Shown: one piece after another, positions 53,140 to 61,349 of the stretch
Layout of the letters: each line of letters opens with the position of its first letter
Position numbering within the stretch: position 1 is the stretch's first letter
NCBI RefSeq assembly: GCF_041821065.1
Contig: NZ_JBGUAX010000008.1
Span: 62,001 to 126,000, forward strand
Direction: 5' to 3'
DNA from: Egicoccus sp. AB-alg2
Lineage (GTDB): Bacteria; Actinomycetota; Nitriliruptoria; Nitriliruptorales; Nitriliruptoraceae
Length of the DNA stretch: 64,000 nucleotides
Position numbers and translations under genes: made by a program
Notes under the pieces: generated by a model
The model's database searches: none
The model's input: only the letters and a program-made list of their open reading frames with translations
Told to the model about the DNA's origin: nothing

Positions 53140-54692
53140 GTGCCCGCCCGCGGCACCGGCAGCAGGACGCGGAAGCGGGTGCCGCGCCCGGGGACGCTGT
53201 CGACGTCGATGGCGCCGCCGTGGGCCGCCACGATGCCCGAACTGGCGGCCAGCCCCAGCCCGCGGCCGGCGAACTTCGTGCTGAAGAAGGGGTCGAAGAG
53301 CCGCTCCCGGACGTCGTCCGGGATGCCGGGGCCGTCGTCCTCCACCTCGATGACGACGTAGCGGCCGGGGCGCAGCGCGCCGGTCGGGTGGGTCTCCGCC
53401 TGACGCGGCCCGACCGTGGTCGTCCGGGTCCGGACGTGGACGTGTCCCGGGCGGTCGCCGATCGCCTCGCCAGCGTTGATGACGAGGTTCATCAGGACCT
53501 GGCGCAGTTGGGTCGGGTCGGCGTGCAGGGTGGGGAGGTCCGGTCCGGCGTCGACCGTGAGCTCGGTCGTGCGGGGGATGCTGGACTGCAGCAGGCGGGC
53601 CATCCCCGTGACCAGTTCGTCCAGGTGGACGCGGCTGAACTCGATGCTGCCGCGACCGCCGTAGGCCAGCATGGAGCGCGCCAGTTCGGCCGCGCGCCCC
53701 GTGGCCTCCAGGATCTGCGACAGCGCGTGCTCGACCAGTTGGGGGTCGTCCAGACGGTCGCGGGCGATCGTGGCCCAGCCCTGCATGCCCACCAACAGGT
53801 TGTTGAAATCGTGCGCGACCCCGCCGGCGAGGGTCGCGAGGCTCTCCGCCTGCTGCAGGTTGCGCAGCCGCTCCTCGCTGCGACGTTCCCGCGTGATGTC
53901 GCGGGCGATGACGACGTGCCCGACGATGTCGGCGCCGTCGTCGAGCATGGGTGCTGCCGTGACCGCCAGCAGCAGTGGCTCCCGGTCGCGTTCCAGGCGG
54001 AACTCGTCGCGCACCTGGGCCCGGGCCTCGGTCGCGGTCCGCAGCAGTGCCTCGACCTGCTGGCGTGTGCCGTCACGGAGCAGTTCGTGCAGCGGCCGTC
54101 CCTCGGCCTCGGCGACGCTCACGCCCAGCACCTGTTCGCCGGTGTCGTTGAGCGTGACGACGCGGCCCTCCGGGGTCACGCTGAGGATCGCATCCGGAGC
54201 GTGGTGGACCAGCGCCGCGAGGTACTGCTCGGAGACCGTCGTCGGTTCGGCCTGCGGCGGTGCGGGGCTCGGGCCCAGGACGTCGCGGTTGATCGCGTCC
54301 AGCGCCCGCCGGACGCGGCGTCGACGGACCGCGGTGGACGCCGCCCGGTCCAGCGTGAGACGCAGCTGCCGACCATCGGGGGGGCCGGCCACCACGACCA
54401 CGTTGGTGAGTTCCGGCGCCAGCGCCAGCCGGGTCCGCGCCGTCGTGACCTGCTCGGGCGGGACGACCAGCGCCAGGCCGATGGCGCTGTCGGCACGACG
54501 GATGCTGCGAGCCGCCGACAGCGGCCGGCGGCAGGAGCTCCCGATGGCGACCAGTTCCGGACGCGGCTGCGCGTGACGGAGCAGGTCCAGGCACTGCTCC
54601 ACGTCGGCGACGAAGCGCAATCCGCCGTCCGTCCCGGCCGCCGCCTCGGCGACGGTGCCGGTGTCGGGTTCGAGGAGCAGGATGCGGGTCAT
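53136..54692 (-). CDS. Soluble PAS-containing histidine kinase (NtrB-like)
   Basis: A 518-residue kinase without membrane segments. An N-terminal pseudo-receiver-like region starts RILLLEPDTG (about 1-130); a PAS domain lies at about 160-275 (APDAILSVTPEGRVVTLNDTGEQVLG). The dimerisation and phosphoacceptor domain carries His294 in GGVAHDFNNLLVGMQGWA, and the ATPase domain has N-box LMNLVINAGEAI, G1 VEDDGPGIP, F-box FDPFFSTK and G2 GRGLGLAAS. This H-box form is typical of hybrid or NtrB-like kinases. It lies between an acyl-CoA dehydrogenase and the receiver in one minus-strand operon. It senses a cytoplasmic signal, perhaps redox or a ligand bound by PAS. Confidence 0.9.
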   Translation of the reverse strand: MTRILLLEPDTGTVAEAAAGTDGGLRFVADVEQCLDLLRHAQPRPELVAIGSSCRRPLSAARSIRRADSAIGLALVVPPEQVTTARTRLALAPELTNVVVVAGPPDGRQLRLTLDRAASTAVRRRRVRRALDAINRDVLGPSPAPPQAEPTTVSEQYLAALVHHAPDAILSVTPEGRVVTLNDTGEQVLGVSVAEAEGRPLHELLRDGTRQQVEALLRTATEARAQVRDEFRLERDREPLLLAVTAAPMLDDGADIVGHVVIARDITRERRSEERLRNLQQAESLATLAGGVAHDFNNLLVGMQGWATIARDRLDDPQLVEHALSQILEATGRAAELARSMLAYGGRGSIEFSRVHLDELVTGMARLLQSSIPRTTELTVDAGPDLPTLHADPTQLRQVLMNLVINAGEAIGDRPGHVHVRTRTTTVGPRQAETHPTGALRPGRYVVIEVEDDGPGIPDDVRERLFDPFFSTKFAGRGLGLAASSGIVAAHGGAIDVDSVPGRGTRFRVLLPVPRAGT

Positions 54693-54696
54693 CGCG

Positions 54697-55866
54697 TCAC
54701 AACAGCGGTAGGTCGAGCAGGGAACGGCCCAGCCAGCTCTTCAACAGGTCGGTCGACGGGGACATGACGTGCGCCGCCCGTGCGTCGCGCAGGGCGCGGG
54801 TCAGCGCGCCGTTCGCCTGGTAGGCGGCCCCACCGGTGAGGGTGAGCGCCTCGTTGGCGACGTGGACGGCCGCGTCCGCGATCTCCGCCTTGGAGGCGAA
54901 CAGGGCGTTGCGGGCGGCCGGGTCGCCGCGATCACCCGACGCGGCGGCGTGGTGGAGCAGTTGCCGGCTGCGTTCCACGGTCGCCCACAGGCCACCGAGA
55001 CGGTGCGCGATCGTCTCGCTGGTGCCGATCGGCTCGCCGGTGTGGTCGTACGCGCGCTTGCGCAGGTGGTCGATGGTGCCCTCGAGGGCCGCACGGGCGA
55101 CGCCGAGGTAGGTGCCCGCCATCGCGACGATGAAGTACGGCGCGATCACCTCGAAGACGTACCAGGTCTCGTCGCCGACGGCGCCGAGCAGGTTCTCCAC
55201 CGGCACCGGCGCGTCTTCCAGCAGCAGCCCGCGCGAGCTGTTGCCCCGCATGCCGAAGCCGTTCCAGGCGCCCTGCCAGCTGGCGCCCGCCGTGCCGGCG
55301 TCCAGCAGCAGGCAGGAGAACGTGCCGGGGTCGAGTTCCGCGTCCTCGCCCACGACGCTCAGCACGTACGAGTCGGCCTCGCCGCCGCTGGTCACGAACG
55401 ACTTGCGGCCGTTGACGACGAAGTGCCCGTCGGCGCGCCGGTACGTCACCCGCGGCAGGTAGAAGTGGACGCCCGTCCCCGGCTCCGACAACGCCAGCGA
55501 GGTGACGTGTTCACCGGCGGCGATGGCAGCGAGGTAGCCCTTGCGCTGGTCCTCGGTCGCTTTCACGTCGATGACCTTGGCCGCGACGCAGTGCATGCCG
55601 AACACCAGGCCCGTCGAGGCACAGACGCGGCCGAGTTCCTCCGTGACCAGCGCCAGGGCCAGCAGCCCCTCGCCGCGGCCGCCCACCTCGGCGTCCACGT
55701 TCAGGCCCAGCAGGCCGGCGTCACCGAGCGTCTGCATCGCACGCCGTGGCCAGCGCGCGTCCCCGTCGACGTGTTCGACCTCCTCGGCGACGACCGAGGT
55801 GGCGATGTCACGTGCTGTCTCGGTCAGCAGCGACAGTCGGGCCGGAAGGCCCGCCGCTTCACGCAC
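54697..55866 (-). CDS. Acyl-CoA dehydrogenase family protein
   Basis: A 389-residue FAD-dependent dehydrogenase. The N-terminal helical domain (LTETARDIATSVVAEEVEHVDGDARWP), the middle beta-domain with LALSEPGTG (in place of the usual TEPxxGSD) and VNGRKSFVTSGGEADSYVL, and the C-terminal helical domain with ALTLTGGAAYQANGALTRALRDARAAHVM are all present. The GTG start has GGAGGA 8 bases upstream. The variant SEPGTGVHFYLP motif suggests a substrate outside classical fatty acids. It heads an operon with a histidine kinase and a receiver, only 4 bases upstream of the kinase gene. Confidence 0.88.
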   Translation of the reverse strand: MREAAGLPARLSLLTETARDIATSVVAEEVEHVDGDARWPRRAMQTLGDAGLLGLNVDAEVGGRGEGLLALALVTEELGRVCASTGLVFGMHCVAAKVIDVKATEDQRKGYLAAIAAGEHVTSLALSEPGTGVHFYLPRVTYRRADGHFVVNGRKSFVTSGGEADSYVLSVVGEDAELDPGTFSCLLLDAGTAGASWQGAWNGFGMRGNSSRGLLLEDAPVPVENLLGAVGDETWYVFEVIAPYFIVAMAGTYLGVARAALEGTIDHLRKRAYDHTGEPIGTSETIAHRLGGLWATVERSRQLLHHAAASGDRGDPAARNALFASKAEIADAAVHVANEALTLTGGAAYQANGALTRALRDARAAHVMSPSTDLLKSWLGRSLLDLPLL

Positions 55867-55905
55867 GCGCCGTTCCTCCGCATGCCGACGCCATGGCGAC
55901 CACCT

Positions 55906-55911
55906 ACCCTA
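55906..55911 (-). promoter_or_regulatory. -10-like element for the dehydrogenase/two-component operon
   Basis: TAGGGT on the minus strand lies 39 bases before the GTG start of the acyl-CoA dehydrogenase gene, in the 110-base gap after the oxidoreductase gene. It matches the TAGNNT pattern seen before several genes here. Confidence 0.35.
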
Positions 55912-55976
55912 GTCGTTCTCGGTCGAACGACCGTCACCGCCCGACGGACGGGGACGGCTCCGGCGCCGCCCGTGGC

Positions 55977-56891
55977 TCAACGCGAGGCGCCGGCGCCCGC
56001 GGTCCCGGTCGCGGTGCGGGCCAGGTCGTCCTGCGCGGCCGCCAGCACGTCCACGATGTCGGCCCCGAACCGGACGTCACACGGATGCGGCGAGCCGCCG
56101 TCGGCGGCCCTCGACAACGCGGCGACAGCGACGCCGAGCGCGTCGGTCGCCTCGTACGCGAGTCCGCCGGGCAGCTCGCGCCAGCCGGCCGGCCCGTAGA
56201 AGGCCAGTCGCCGGCCGGCCGCCGCCTCGGGCATCGTCAGGCTCAGCAGCGCCTGACTGGAGGCGCCGCCCTCGTGACGCAGCGCCAGGTGGACCGTGTC
56301 GCCCGGGCCGGCCGCCGCCCGCACCTCGTGGACCGGGCCGAGGACCGGCAGCAACAGCGACAGCACGTGCGGCCCGACGTCCCAGAGGGCGCCGTGTTCA
56401 CGCCGCCAGGGCGAGGCGCCGAACGGGTTGCCGGGCGCGTCGAGCGCCGCGAGAAGCGTCGCCTGTCCACCCAGCCAGCCGCCCTCGGCGGCGGTCTCCT
56501 CGAGCCAGCGCTGGATCGGCGGGACGAACCGCGATGTCAGGAAGACGACGCTGGCGACCCCGGCCGCCTCGGCGGCATCACGGACCGCGTGGGCCGCTGT
56601 CGCCGTCAGTGCGACCGGCTTCTCCAACAACAGGTGGCAGCCGGCACGTGCGGCCCGGACGGCCAGGTCGGCCTGGACGTCGGGGGGCACGGCGAACGCG
56701 ACCGCGTCGACCTCGGCGAACAGCGCATCGGCGTCCTCGTACGCGGTGGTGCCGTAGGCGTCGGCCACACGCGCCGCCTTGGCGGTGTCGCGACCCCACA
56801 CGCCGACGAACTCGACGTCGTCGGCCGCCGTGAGCGCGGGGGCGTGCACCTCCGCCGCCCAGTAGCCGGTGCCGACCAGTCCGAACCGCAT
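55977..56891 (-). CDS. Gfo/Idh/MocA-family oxidoreductase
   Basis: A 304-residue, short member of the family. The nucleotide-binding start is RFGLVGTGYWAAEVHAPAL, the EKP motif is LLLEKPVALT, and the C-terminal part contains HGALWDVGPHVLSLLLPVLG, where the family has its His/Asp catalytic segment. The ATG has GAGGAG upstream. It is divergent from the ICL/PEP-mutase-family gene across a 135-base gap. Some members are dihydrodiol or sugar dehydrogenases; nothing here fixes the substrate. Confidence 0.87.
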   Translation of the reverse strand: MRFGLVGTGYWAAEVHAPALTAADDVEFVGVWGRDTAKAARVADAYGTTAYEDADALFAEVDAVAFAVPPDVQADLAVRAARAGCHLLLEKPVALTATAAHAVRDAAEAAGVASVVFLTSRFVPPIQRWLEETAAEGGWLGGQATLLAALDAPGNPFGASPWRREHGALWDVGPHVLSLLLPVLGPVHEVRAAAGPGDTVHLALRHEGGASSQALLSLTMPEAAAGRRLAFYGPAGWRELPGGLAYEATDALGVAVAALSRAADGGSPHPCDVRFGADIVDVLAAAQDDLARTATGTAGAGASR

Positions 56892-56986
56892 GCCGCTCCT
56901 CACGTGCCGACGTGTGGACGGGTCAGCCAAGCAGCCGGCAGGGGCGGGCCGCGCACCGCCATCCGGCCGTCGGGAGGGTGGTGTCC

Positions 56987-56992
56987 TAGCGT
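56987..56992 (+). promoter_or_regulatory. -10-like element for the ICL/PEP-mutase-family gene
   Basis: TAGCGT lies 34 bases before the ATG at 57027. The same hexamer precedes the MFS gene and the methyltransferase pseudogene at similar distances. No convincing -35 was seen. Confidence 0.35.
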
Positions 56993-57026
56993 GCATCGCC
57001 CGGTGGCAGCGACGCGAGGAGCGACG

Positions 57027-57833
57027 ATGAGATCCGTGGAGGACCGGCGTGGGATGTTGCGCCGCCTGCACGAGCAGGGCTTGTTCGTCCTGCCGAACGC
57101 CTTCGACGTCGGCTCGGCACGCTTGCTGGCTTCGCTCGGCTTCCGGGCGCTGGCGACCACCAGCTCGGGACACGCCGCGACGCTGGGGCGACTCGACCAG
57201 CAGGTGCAGCGCGACGAACTGCTGCGCCACGCCGCAGCCCTGGCCGACGCCGTCGACGTGCCGCTGAGCGTCGACGCGGAGCGTTGCTTCGCGCAGGACG
57301 CGTCCGGGATCACCCGGACCGTCGACCTGCTCGCGGACACCGGTGCCGCCGGCTTCTCCCTCGAGGACTACGACCCGGCCACCGACCGGATCGACGACCG
57401 CGAGCAGGCCGTGGAGCGCGTGGCCGCGGCCGCGGACGCCGCGCGTCGGCACGGGCTCGTCCTGACCGCCCGTGCGGAGAACCTGCTCTACGGCGTCGCC
57501 GACCTCGACGACACCATCGCCCGCCTGCGGGCCTACCACCAGGCCGGTGCGGACGTGGTCTACGCCCCTGGGCTCACCGACCTCGAGCAGGTCCGGCGCG
57601 TCTGCGCCGAGGTGGAGGCGCCGGTCAACGTGCTGCTGCTGCCGGGCGGCCCACCCGTCGACGCGTTGGCGGAGGCCGGCGTCCGGCGCGTGTCCACCGG
57701 CGGTGCCTTGGCCTGGGCCGCGTACGGCGCCGTGGCCCGCGCCGGCCGCGAACTCCTCGGCACCGGCACGACCGGCTTCCTCACCGACGTGCTATCCCTC
57801 GACGACCGCGGCGCGGCGTTCGGCCACGGCTGA
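57027..57833 (+). CDS. Isocitrate lyase/phosphoenolpyruvate mutase family protein
   Basis: A 268-residue TIM barrel of the ICL/PEP-mutase superfamily. FVLPNAFDVGSARLLASLGFRALATTSSGHAATLGR is the typical N-terminal strand-loop, DVPLSVDAERCF carries the metal-binding acidic residues, and AGFSLEDYDP, LTARAENLLYG and GADVVYAPGL follow in family order. It lacks the KKCGH motif of true isocitrate lyases, so it is more likely a 2-methylisocitrate lyase-like, oxaloacetate decarboxylase-like or carboxyPEP-type enzyme. The ATG has GAGGAG upstream. It is divergently transcribed from an oxidoreductase and 180 bases before an MFS gene. Confidence 0.86.
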   Translation: MRSVEDRRGMLRRLHEQGLFVLPNAFDVGSARLLASLGFRALATTSSGHAATLGRLDQQVQRDELLRHAAALADAVDVPLSVDAERCFAQDASGITRTVDLLADTGAAGFSLEDYDPATDRIDDREQAVERVAAAADAARRHGLVLTARAENLLYGVADLDDTIARLRAYHQAGADVVYAPGLTDLEQVRRVCAEVEAPVNVLLLPGGPPVDALAEAGVRRVSTGGALAWAAYGAVARAGRELLGTGTTGFLTDVLSLDDRGAAFGHG

Positions 57834-57950
57834 ACCGGCACCGGGTGGGCACGAGGACGTACACGAGGCCCCGGCGGGTCCGAGGCGGGCAGGCGGGCCA
57901 CCCTGGCCGTGGGACGGCAGGCTCGAGTCGGGCGTGATGCCCGGCTTCGT

Positions 57951-57956
57951 TAGCGT
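57951..57956 (+). promoter_or_regulatory. -10-like element for the MFS transporter
   Basis: TAGCGT lies 56 bases before the transporter start, in the 179-base gap after the lyase gene. The rest of that gap shows nothing else I can name. Confidence 0.3.
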
Positions 57957-58012
57957 GGCGACGCCCCGCCGGTTCTGCGCGCTTCCGATGCTGGCTGCCA
58001 CGAAGGGACGTC

Positions 58013-59191
58013 ATGCGCCGCAGCCAGAGTTCTCGCGTCGGGGTCGCCGGCCTGCTGGCACTGGTGGCGACGTACGGCATCGGCCGGCAGGCGTTCGGGT
58101 TGTTCGTGCCGACCTTCCGGGACGAGTTCGGCCTGTCGTTGGACGTGCTGGGTTTCTACGCCAGTGCGGCCCAGGCCGGCTACCTGGTGGCCACCGTGGT
58201 CACGGGCGTCGCGACGGCGCGCTTCGGTCCGCGTCTACCGGTCGTGTCGGGCTGCCTGCTGCTGGCGGTCGGTGCGGCCATGACCGCGTCGGCGCCTGGT
58301 CCGATCCTGCTGGCCCTGGGGATCGTCGCGGCGGGCACCAGCGCCGGCGGCACATGGGGACCGTTCTCGGACGCGGTCGACGTCCAGGTCCCCGCATCCG
58401 GGAGTCGGCGCGCACTGGCGCTGGTCAACGCCGGATCGCCGGTCGGGCTGGTGGTCGCCAGCGTGCTCGTGCTGGTGGCCGGGGACCGCTGGCGGGCCGT
58501 GTGGTGGGCGTTCGCGACGATCGGGTTGGTGGCGGCCGCGTCGTCCTGGCGGGTGCTGTCACCCGGGGCAGTGGGTCCGGTTCGCGACCGAGCACGGCCT
58601 CCGCTCCGGTGGTTCCTCAACGCCCGGTCGGTGCGGCTGCTCGTCGTCACGCTGGGGGTGTCGATCACCTCGGGTGCGTACTTCGCCTACGCCCCCGACA
58701 CGGCCCAGGACGCCGGTCTGGCCGGCTGGATCGGTCCGGCGATGTGGGTGACGCTGGGACTCGCCGGCGCCGCGATCGGCGTCTTCGGCGGTGGGATCGC
58801 CGATCGGTACGGCCTGCGCGGGCCTTTGGCGGTGATGCTGATCCTGGTCGGTACGTCGACGGGGATGTTGCTGACGCCTGGATCCGTGAGCGTCGTGCTG
58901 GGGTCGGCGGCCCTGTTCGGAATCGGCTTCACCACCGGGTTCGCGCTCGTGGTGATGTGGAGTCAGCAGGTCTTCCACGACCGTCCGACGACCGGGTTCA
59001 CGCTGGTCATCGTGTGCAGCGCGGCCGGGTTCATCGTGGGGCCGAGCCTGTTCGGCCTGCTGGCCACCCACGTCGGCCGATCCGTCGCACTGCTCGCCTC
59101 GGCCACCCCCGCCCTGCTGGTCGCGCTGGTGCCCCCCTCGCGCGCCGACCGTCGCGGGGCTGACGACCCGGACCGGCCCGGCGCGGCGTGA
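58013..59191 (+). CDS. Major facilitator superfamily transporter
   Basis: A 392-residue inner-membrane protein with about 12 hydrophobic segments in two halves split by a short loop (SPGAVGPVRDRARPPLRW). The start MRRSQSSRVGVAGLLALVATYGIGRQAFGLFVPTFRDEFGLS is typical of small MFS exporters or anion symporters, and the GGGIADRYGLRGPL loop is the D-R-x-G motif in the second half. A ribosome site AAGGGACG precedes the ATG. The stop is followed immediately by an IS110 element, whose insertion may have separated this gene from former downstream neighbours. The substrate is unknown. Confidence 0.88.
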   Translation: MRRSQSSRVGVAGLLALVATYGIGRQAFGLFVPTFRDEFGLSLDVLGFYASAAQAGYLVATVVTGVATARFGPRLPVVSGCLLLAVGAAMTASAPGPILLALGIVAAGTSAGGTWGPFSDAVDVQVPASGSRRALALVNAGSPVGLVVASVLVLVAGDRWRAVWWAFATIGLVAAASSWRVLSPGAVGPVRDRARPPLRWFLNARSVRLLVVTLGVSITSGAYFAYAPDTAQDAGLAGWIGPAMWVTLGLAGAAIGVFGGGIADRYGLRGPLAVMLILVGTSTGMLLTPGSVSVVLGSAALFGIGFTTGFALVVMWSQQVFHDRPTTGFTLVIVCSAAGFIVGPSLFGLLATHVGRSVALLASATPALLVALVPPSRADRRGADDPDRPGAA

Positions 59192-60540
59192 GTAGCCCTG
59201 TGTCAAGCGGTCAGCGCGAGGTGTTGTTGCGCGGTGCGGTGGCGGGTGGGGTCGTAGGCGACGCCGTCTTGCCAGCAGCGCCAGATCACGCGCAGCCAGG
59301 CGCGGGCGAGGATGCGCACGGCGTGCTGGTGGGTCTTGCCTGCCGAGCGGTGCCGGTCGTAGATCGCGGCCGCCCAGGGCGAGGCATGTCGGGAGTCGCC
59401 GGCGAAGTCCATGACTGCGTCGCGGAGCTTCTTGTCGCAGGCCCAGCGGAACGTGACCACGTGGTGGCGGCCGGACTGTCTGGTCGAGGGGCAGGCGCCG
59501 GCCAGCGCGGCCAGGGACGCGTCGGTGGGGAACCGGCCGCGGGCGTCGCCGATCTCGACCAGCAGCTTGGCTGCGCGGACCATCCCGGAACGGGGCAGCG
59601 ACCCGAAGATGTGGGCGTCGGGGTGGACGGCGAGCTGTTCGGCGATGTCGGCCTCGAGCACCCGGATCTGTTCCACGATGGCCTGCAACGCAGCGACGTA
59701 GGCCAGTGTGGTCCGGCCGGCGGTGTCGCCGGCGTCGCCGCTGTGGCCGGCCGGTGCGGTGGTGAGCCGGTCCATCAGCGTGGCGGTCTTGGTCCGGCCG
59801 CAGTAGCGGTTGGCGGCGAGCCAGGCACCGAGACGTTTGGTCGACAGCCAGGCGGCCTTGTCGGCGGTGGGGAACCGGGTCAGGAACGTCAGGCTGATCG
59901 GCGAGTCCAGGTCGCTGAACAGCCCGACTGCGCCGGGGAAGACGATCTTGAGGTGTGCACGCAGCTGGTTGCACAGCGCCACGCGGGTTTCGACCAGGTC
60001 GGTGCGGGCGCGCACGGCAGCGCGCAGCGCCAGGGTCTGCGGGGTGTCGGGGGTCAGTGCGACCAGCCGGCCCGGGTCGGTCCGCAGCGTGTCGGCCAGC
60101 ACGAACGCGTCGAACCGGTCGTCTTTGTTCCCGGCCGAGCCGTACCGCGACCGCAGGTTCTTGACCTGCCGCGGCGTGATGACCACCACTTCGATGCCGG
60201 CGGCGAGCAGCGCGTCGACGACGGGTCCGTCGGGCCGTTCGATCGCGACCCGGTCGACGGCGTGCCGTTCGAGCTGGCCGACCAGTTTGCGGAGCCCGGC
60301 GGCGTCCATCGCGGTGTTGGAGCGGTGGACGACCTGGCCGACTACGTCCACGATGCACAGTTCGTTGCTGTCGTTGGCCCAGTCGATCCCGCCGGTCGGC
60401 GGTGCGGTCGTGAGCGTGTCATCCTGCACAGGTGTCTCCTCGCTGCGGCAACAGTGGGGATGCACCCGGTGGTGCCGGGACGTGCACGTCGGTCGCTCAC
60501 TGATCGGCGCTCTGCGGCGCTCAGCCCTGTAGCCGCTTGG
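59192..60540 (-). mobile_element. IS110-family insertion sequence (approximate ends)
   Basis: A transposase of the IS110 family with short flanks. AGCCCTGT occurs at both ends (59194-59201 and 60523-60530), and CAAGCGG just inside the left copy is inverted as CCGCTTG beside the right copy (59204-59210 and 60533-60539). IS110 elements lack long terminal inverted repeats and usually make no target duplication, so the true ends cannot be set with confidence; the right boundary may be as far as about 60660. It lies directly after the MFS gene stop. Confidence 0.6.
59203..60429 (-). CDS. IS110-family transposase (DEDD recombinase)
   Basis: A 408-residue transposase. The N-terminal RuvC-like DEDD domain shows GGIDWANDSNELCIVD, VAIERPDG and KDDRFDAFVLADTLR, and the C-terminal Tnp20-type domain shows IFGSLPRSGMVRAAKLLVEIGD and LAALAGACPSTRQSGRHHVVTFRWACDKKLRDAVMDFA, with its conserved Ser in PSTRQSG. 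The GTG start at 60429 has GAGGAG at about 7-base spacing. Both catalytic regions and the reading frame are intact, so the element may still move. Upstream non-coding sequence is where IS110 elements encode their guide (bridge) RNA. Confidence 0.92.
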   Translation of the reverse strand: MQDDTLTTAPPTGGIDWANDSNELCIVDVVGQVVHRSNTAMDAAGLRKLVGQLERHAVDRVAIERPDGPVVDALLAAGIEVVVITPRQVKNLRSRYGSAGNKDDRFDAFVLADTLRTDPGRLVALTPDTPQTLALRAAVRARTDLVETRVALCNQLRAHLKIVFPGAVGLFSDLDSPISLTFLTRFPTADKAAWLSTKRLGAWLAANRYCGRTKTATLMDRLTTAPAGHSGDAGDTAGRTTLAYVAALQAIVEQIRVLEADIAEQLAVHPDAHIFGSLPRSGMVRAAKLLVEIGDARGRFPTDASLAALAGACPSTRQSGRHHVVTFRWACDKKLRDAVMDFAGDSRHASPWAAAIYDRHRSAGKTHQHAVRILARAWLRVIWRCWQDGVAYDPTRHRTAQQHLALTA

Positions 60541-60660
60541 CACGTCCTGGGCCGCCGGACCCTGCAGAACTCACGCTGGCCCTCGAGGGGCAAGCGACGA
60601 AGGCAGTGGTCCGGCGGGCACCAGGGGCGCATCAGCAGTCAAGCTGCTGACACCCGGAAG
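60430..60660 (-). ncRNA. Possible bridge-RNA locus of the IS110 element
   Basis: This gene-free stretch lies upstream of the transposase on its own strand. In IS110-group elements the non-coding left end between the element boundary and the recombinase start encodes a structured bridge RNA that pairs with target and donor DNA. Stems are visible, for example CAGCAG/CTGCTG at 60634-60650 and GC-rich pairs near 60460-60475. The RNA was placed by position only; I cannot fold it or define its ends. Confidence 0.25.
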
Positions 60661-60794
60661 GTTGCCCAGTGAGCGACCGCCGGCGGCCGGGCGTCGCCGT
60701 ACGCGGCTGATGGTGTCCCGAAGGTTGCGCGGGCGTGCCGCCGGGGCGGTCTCCGGATCGGTGGACTCGCTGGTGCGGTGTGGCAGGCTTCCCC

Positions 60795-61301
60795 ATGCTC
60801 ATCGTGATCTCGGGTCTGCCGGCCACGGGCAAGACGACCCTCGCCGCCGCCCTGGCACGACACGCCCGGGCCGTGCACCTGTCGGTGGACACCGTCGAGG
60901 ACGCGATGCTCCGCTGTGGGCTCGAGCACGGCTGGACCACCGGGGTGGCGGCATACGAAGCCGTCAGCGCGGCCGCACGACAGAACCTCTCGCTCGGGCT
61001 CACCGTCGTGGTGGATGCCGTCAACGACAGCGAGCCTGCCCGTCAGGTGTGGCGAGACGCCGCTGCGAGCTGCGGCGTCGAGCTTCGGTTCGTGCTGCTC
61101 GTCCCGCCGGCGACCTCCGAGCATCAGCGCCGGCTTCGTGTCCGACAGCGGGGCCTCGACCTGCTCCCCGAGCCGTCGTGGCGGCAGGTCGAGGCACGAG
61201 CCGCCGGGTACGAACCGTGGCCGGACGCGCCGCTCGCGTTGCTGGCCGATGAGCCGGTCGAGACGTTGGTCCAGCGTCTCGTACACGAACTGGCGAGGTA
61301 G
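60795..61301 (+). CDS. Small P-loop kinase (AAA/zeta-toxin-like, chloramphenicol-phosphotransferase-like fold)
   Basis: A 168-residue single-domain P-loop protein. Walker A is GLPATGKTTLA at the N-terminus, then LSVDTVEDAML (Asp of the base/metal position), VVVDAVNDSEPARQVWRDAA (Walker B-like VVVDAV), and a lid region rich in Arg (HQRRLRVRQRG). Proteins of this type phosphorylate small hydroxyl compounds, nucleosides, gluconate or antibiotics. The ATG fits the family start; the ribosome site is weak. It lies downstream of the IS110 element and is convergent with the GNAT fusion gene. Confidence 0.8.
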   Translation: MLIVISGLPATGKTTLAAALARHARAVHLSVDTVEDAMLRCGLEHGWTTGVAAYEAVSAAARQNLSLGLTVVVDAVNDSEPARQVWRDAAASCGVELRFVLLVPPATSEHQRRLRVRQRGLDLLPEPSWRQVEARAAGYEPWPDAPLALLADEPVETLVQRLVHELAR

Positions 61302-61349
61302 TGGCGCACGGTCGAGCCAGCAGCCGACCGTGCTCGAACCGCGACGCTG

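Noticed and set aside
57027-57833. True isocitrate lyase (glyoxylate shunt)
   Set aside because: The protein is far shorter than isocitrate lyase and lacks the KKCGH motif; no malate synthase is nearby.
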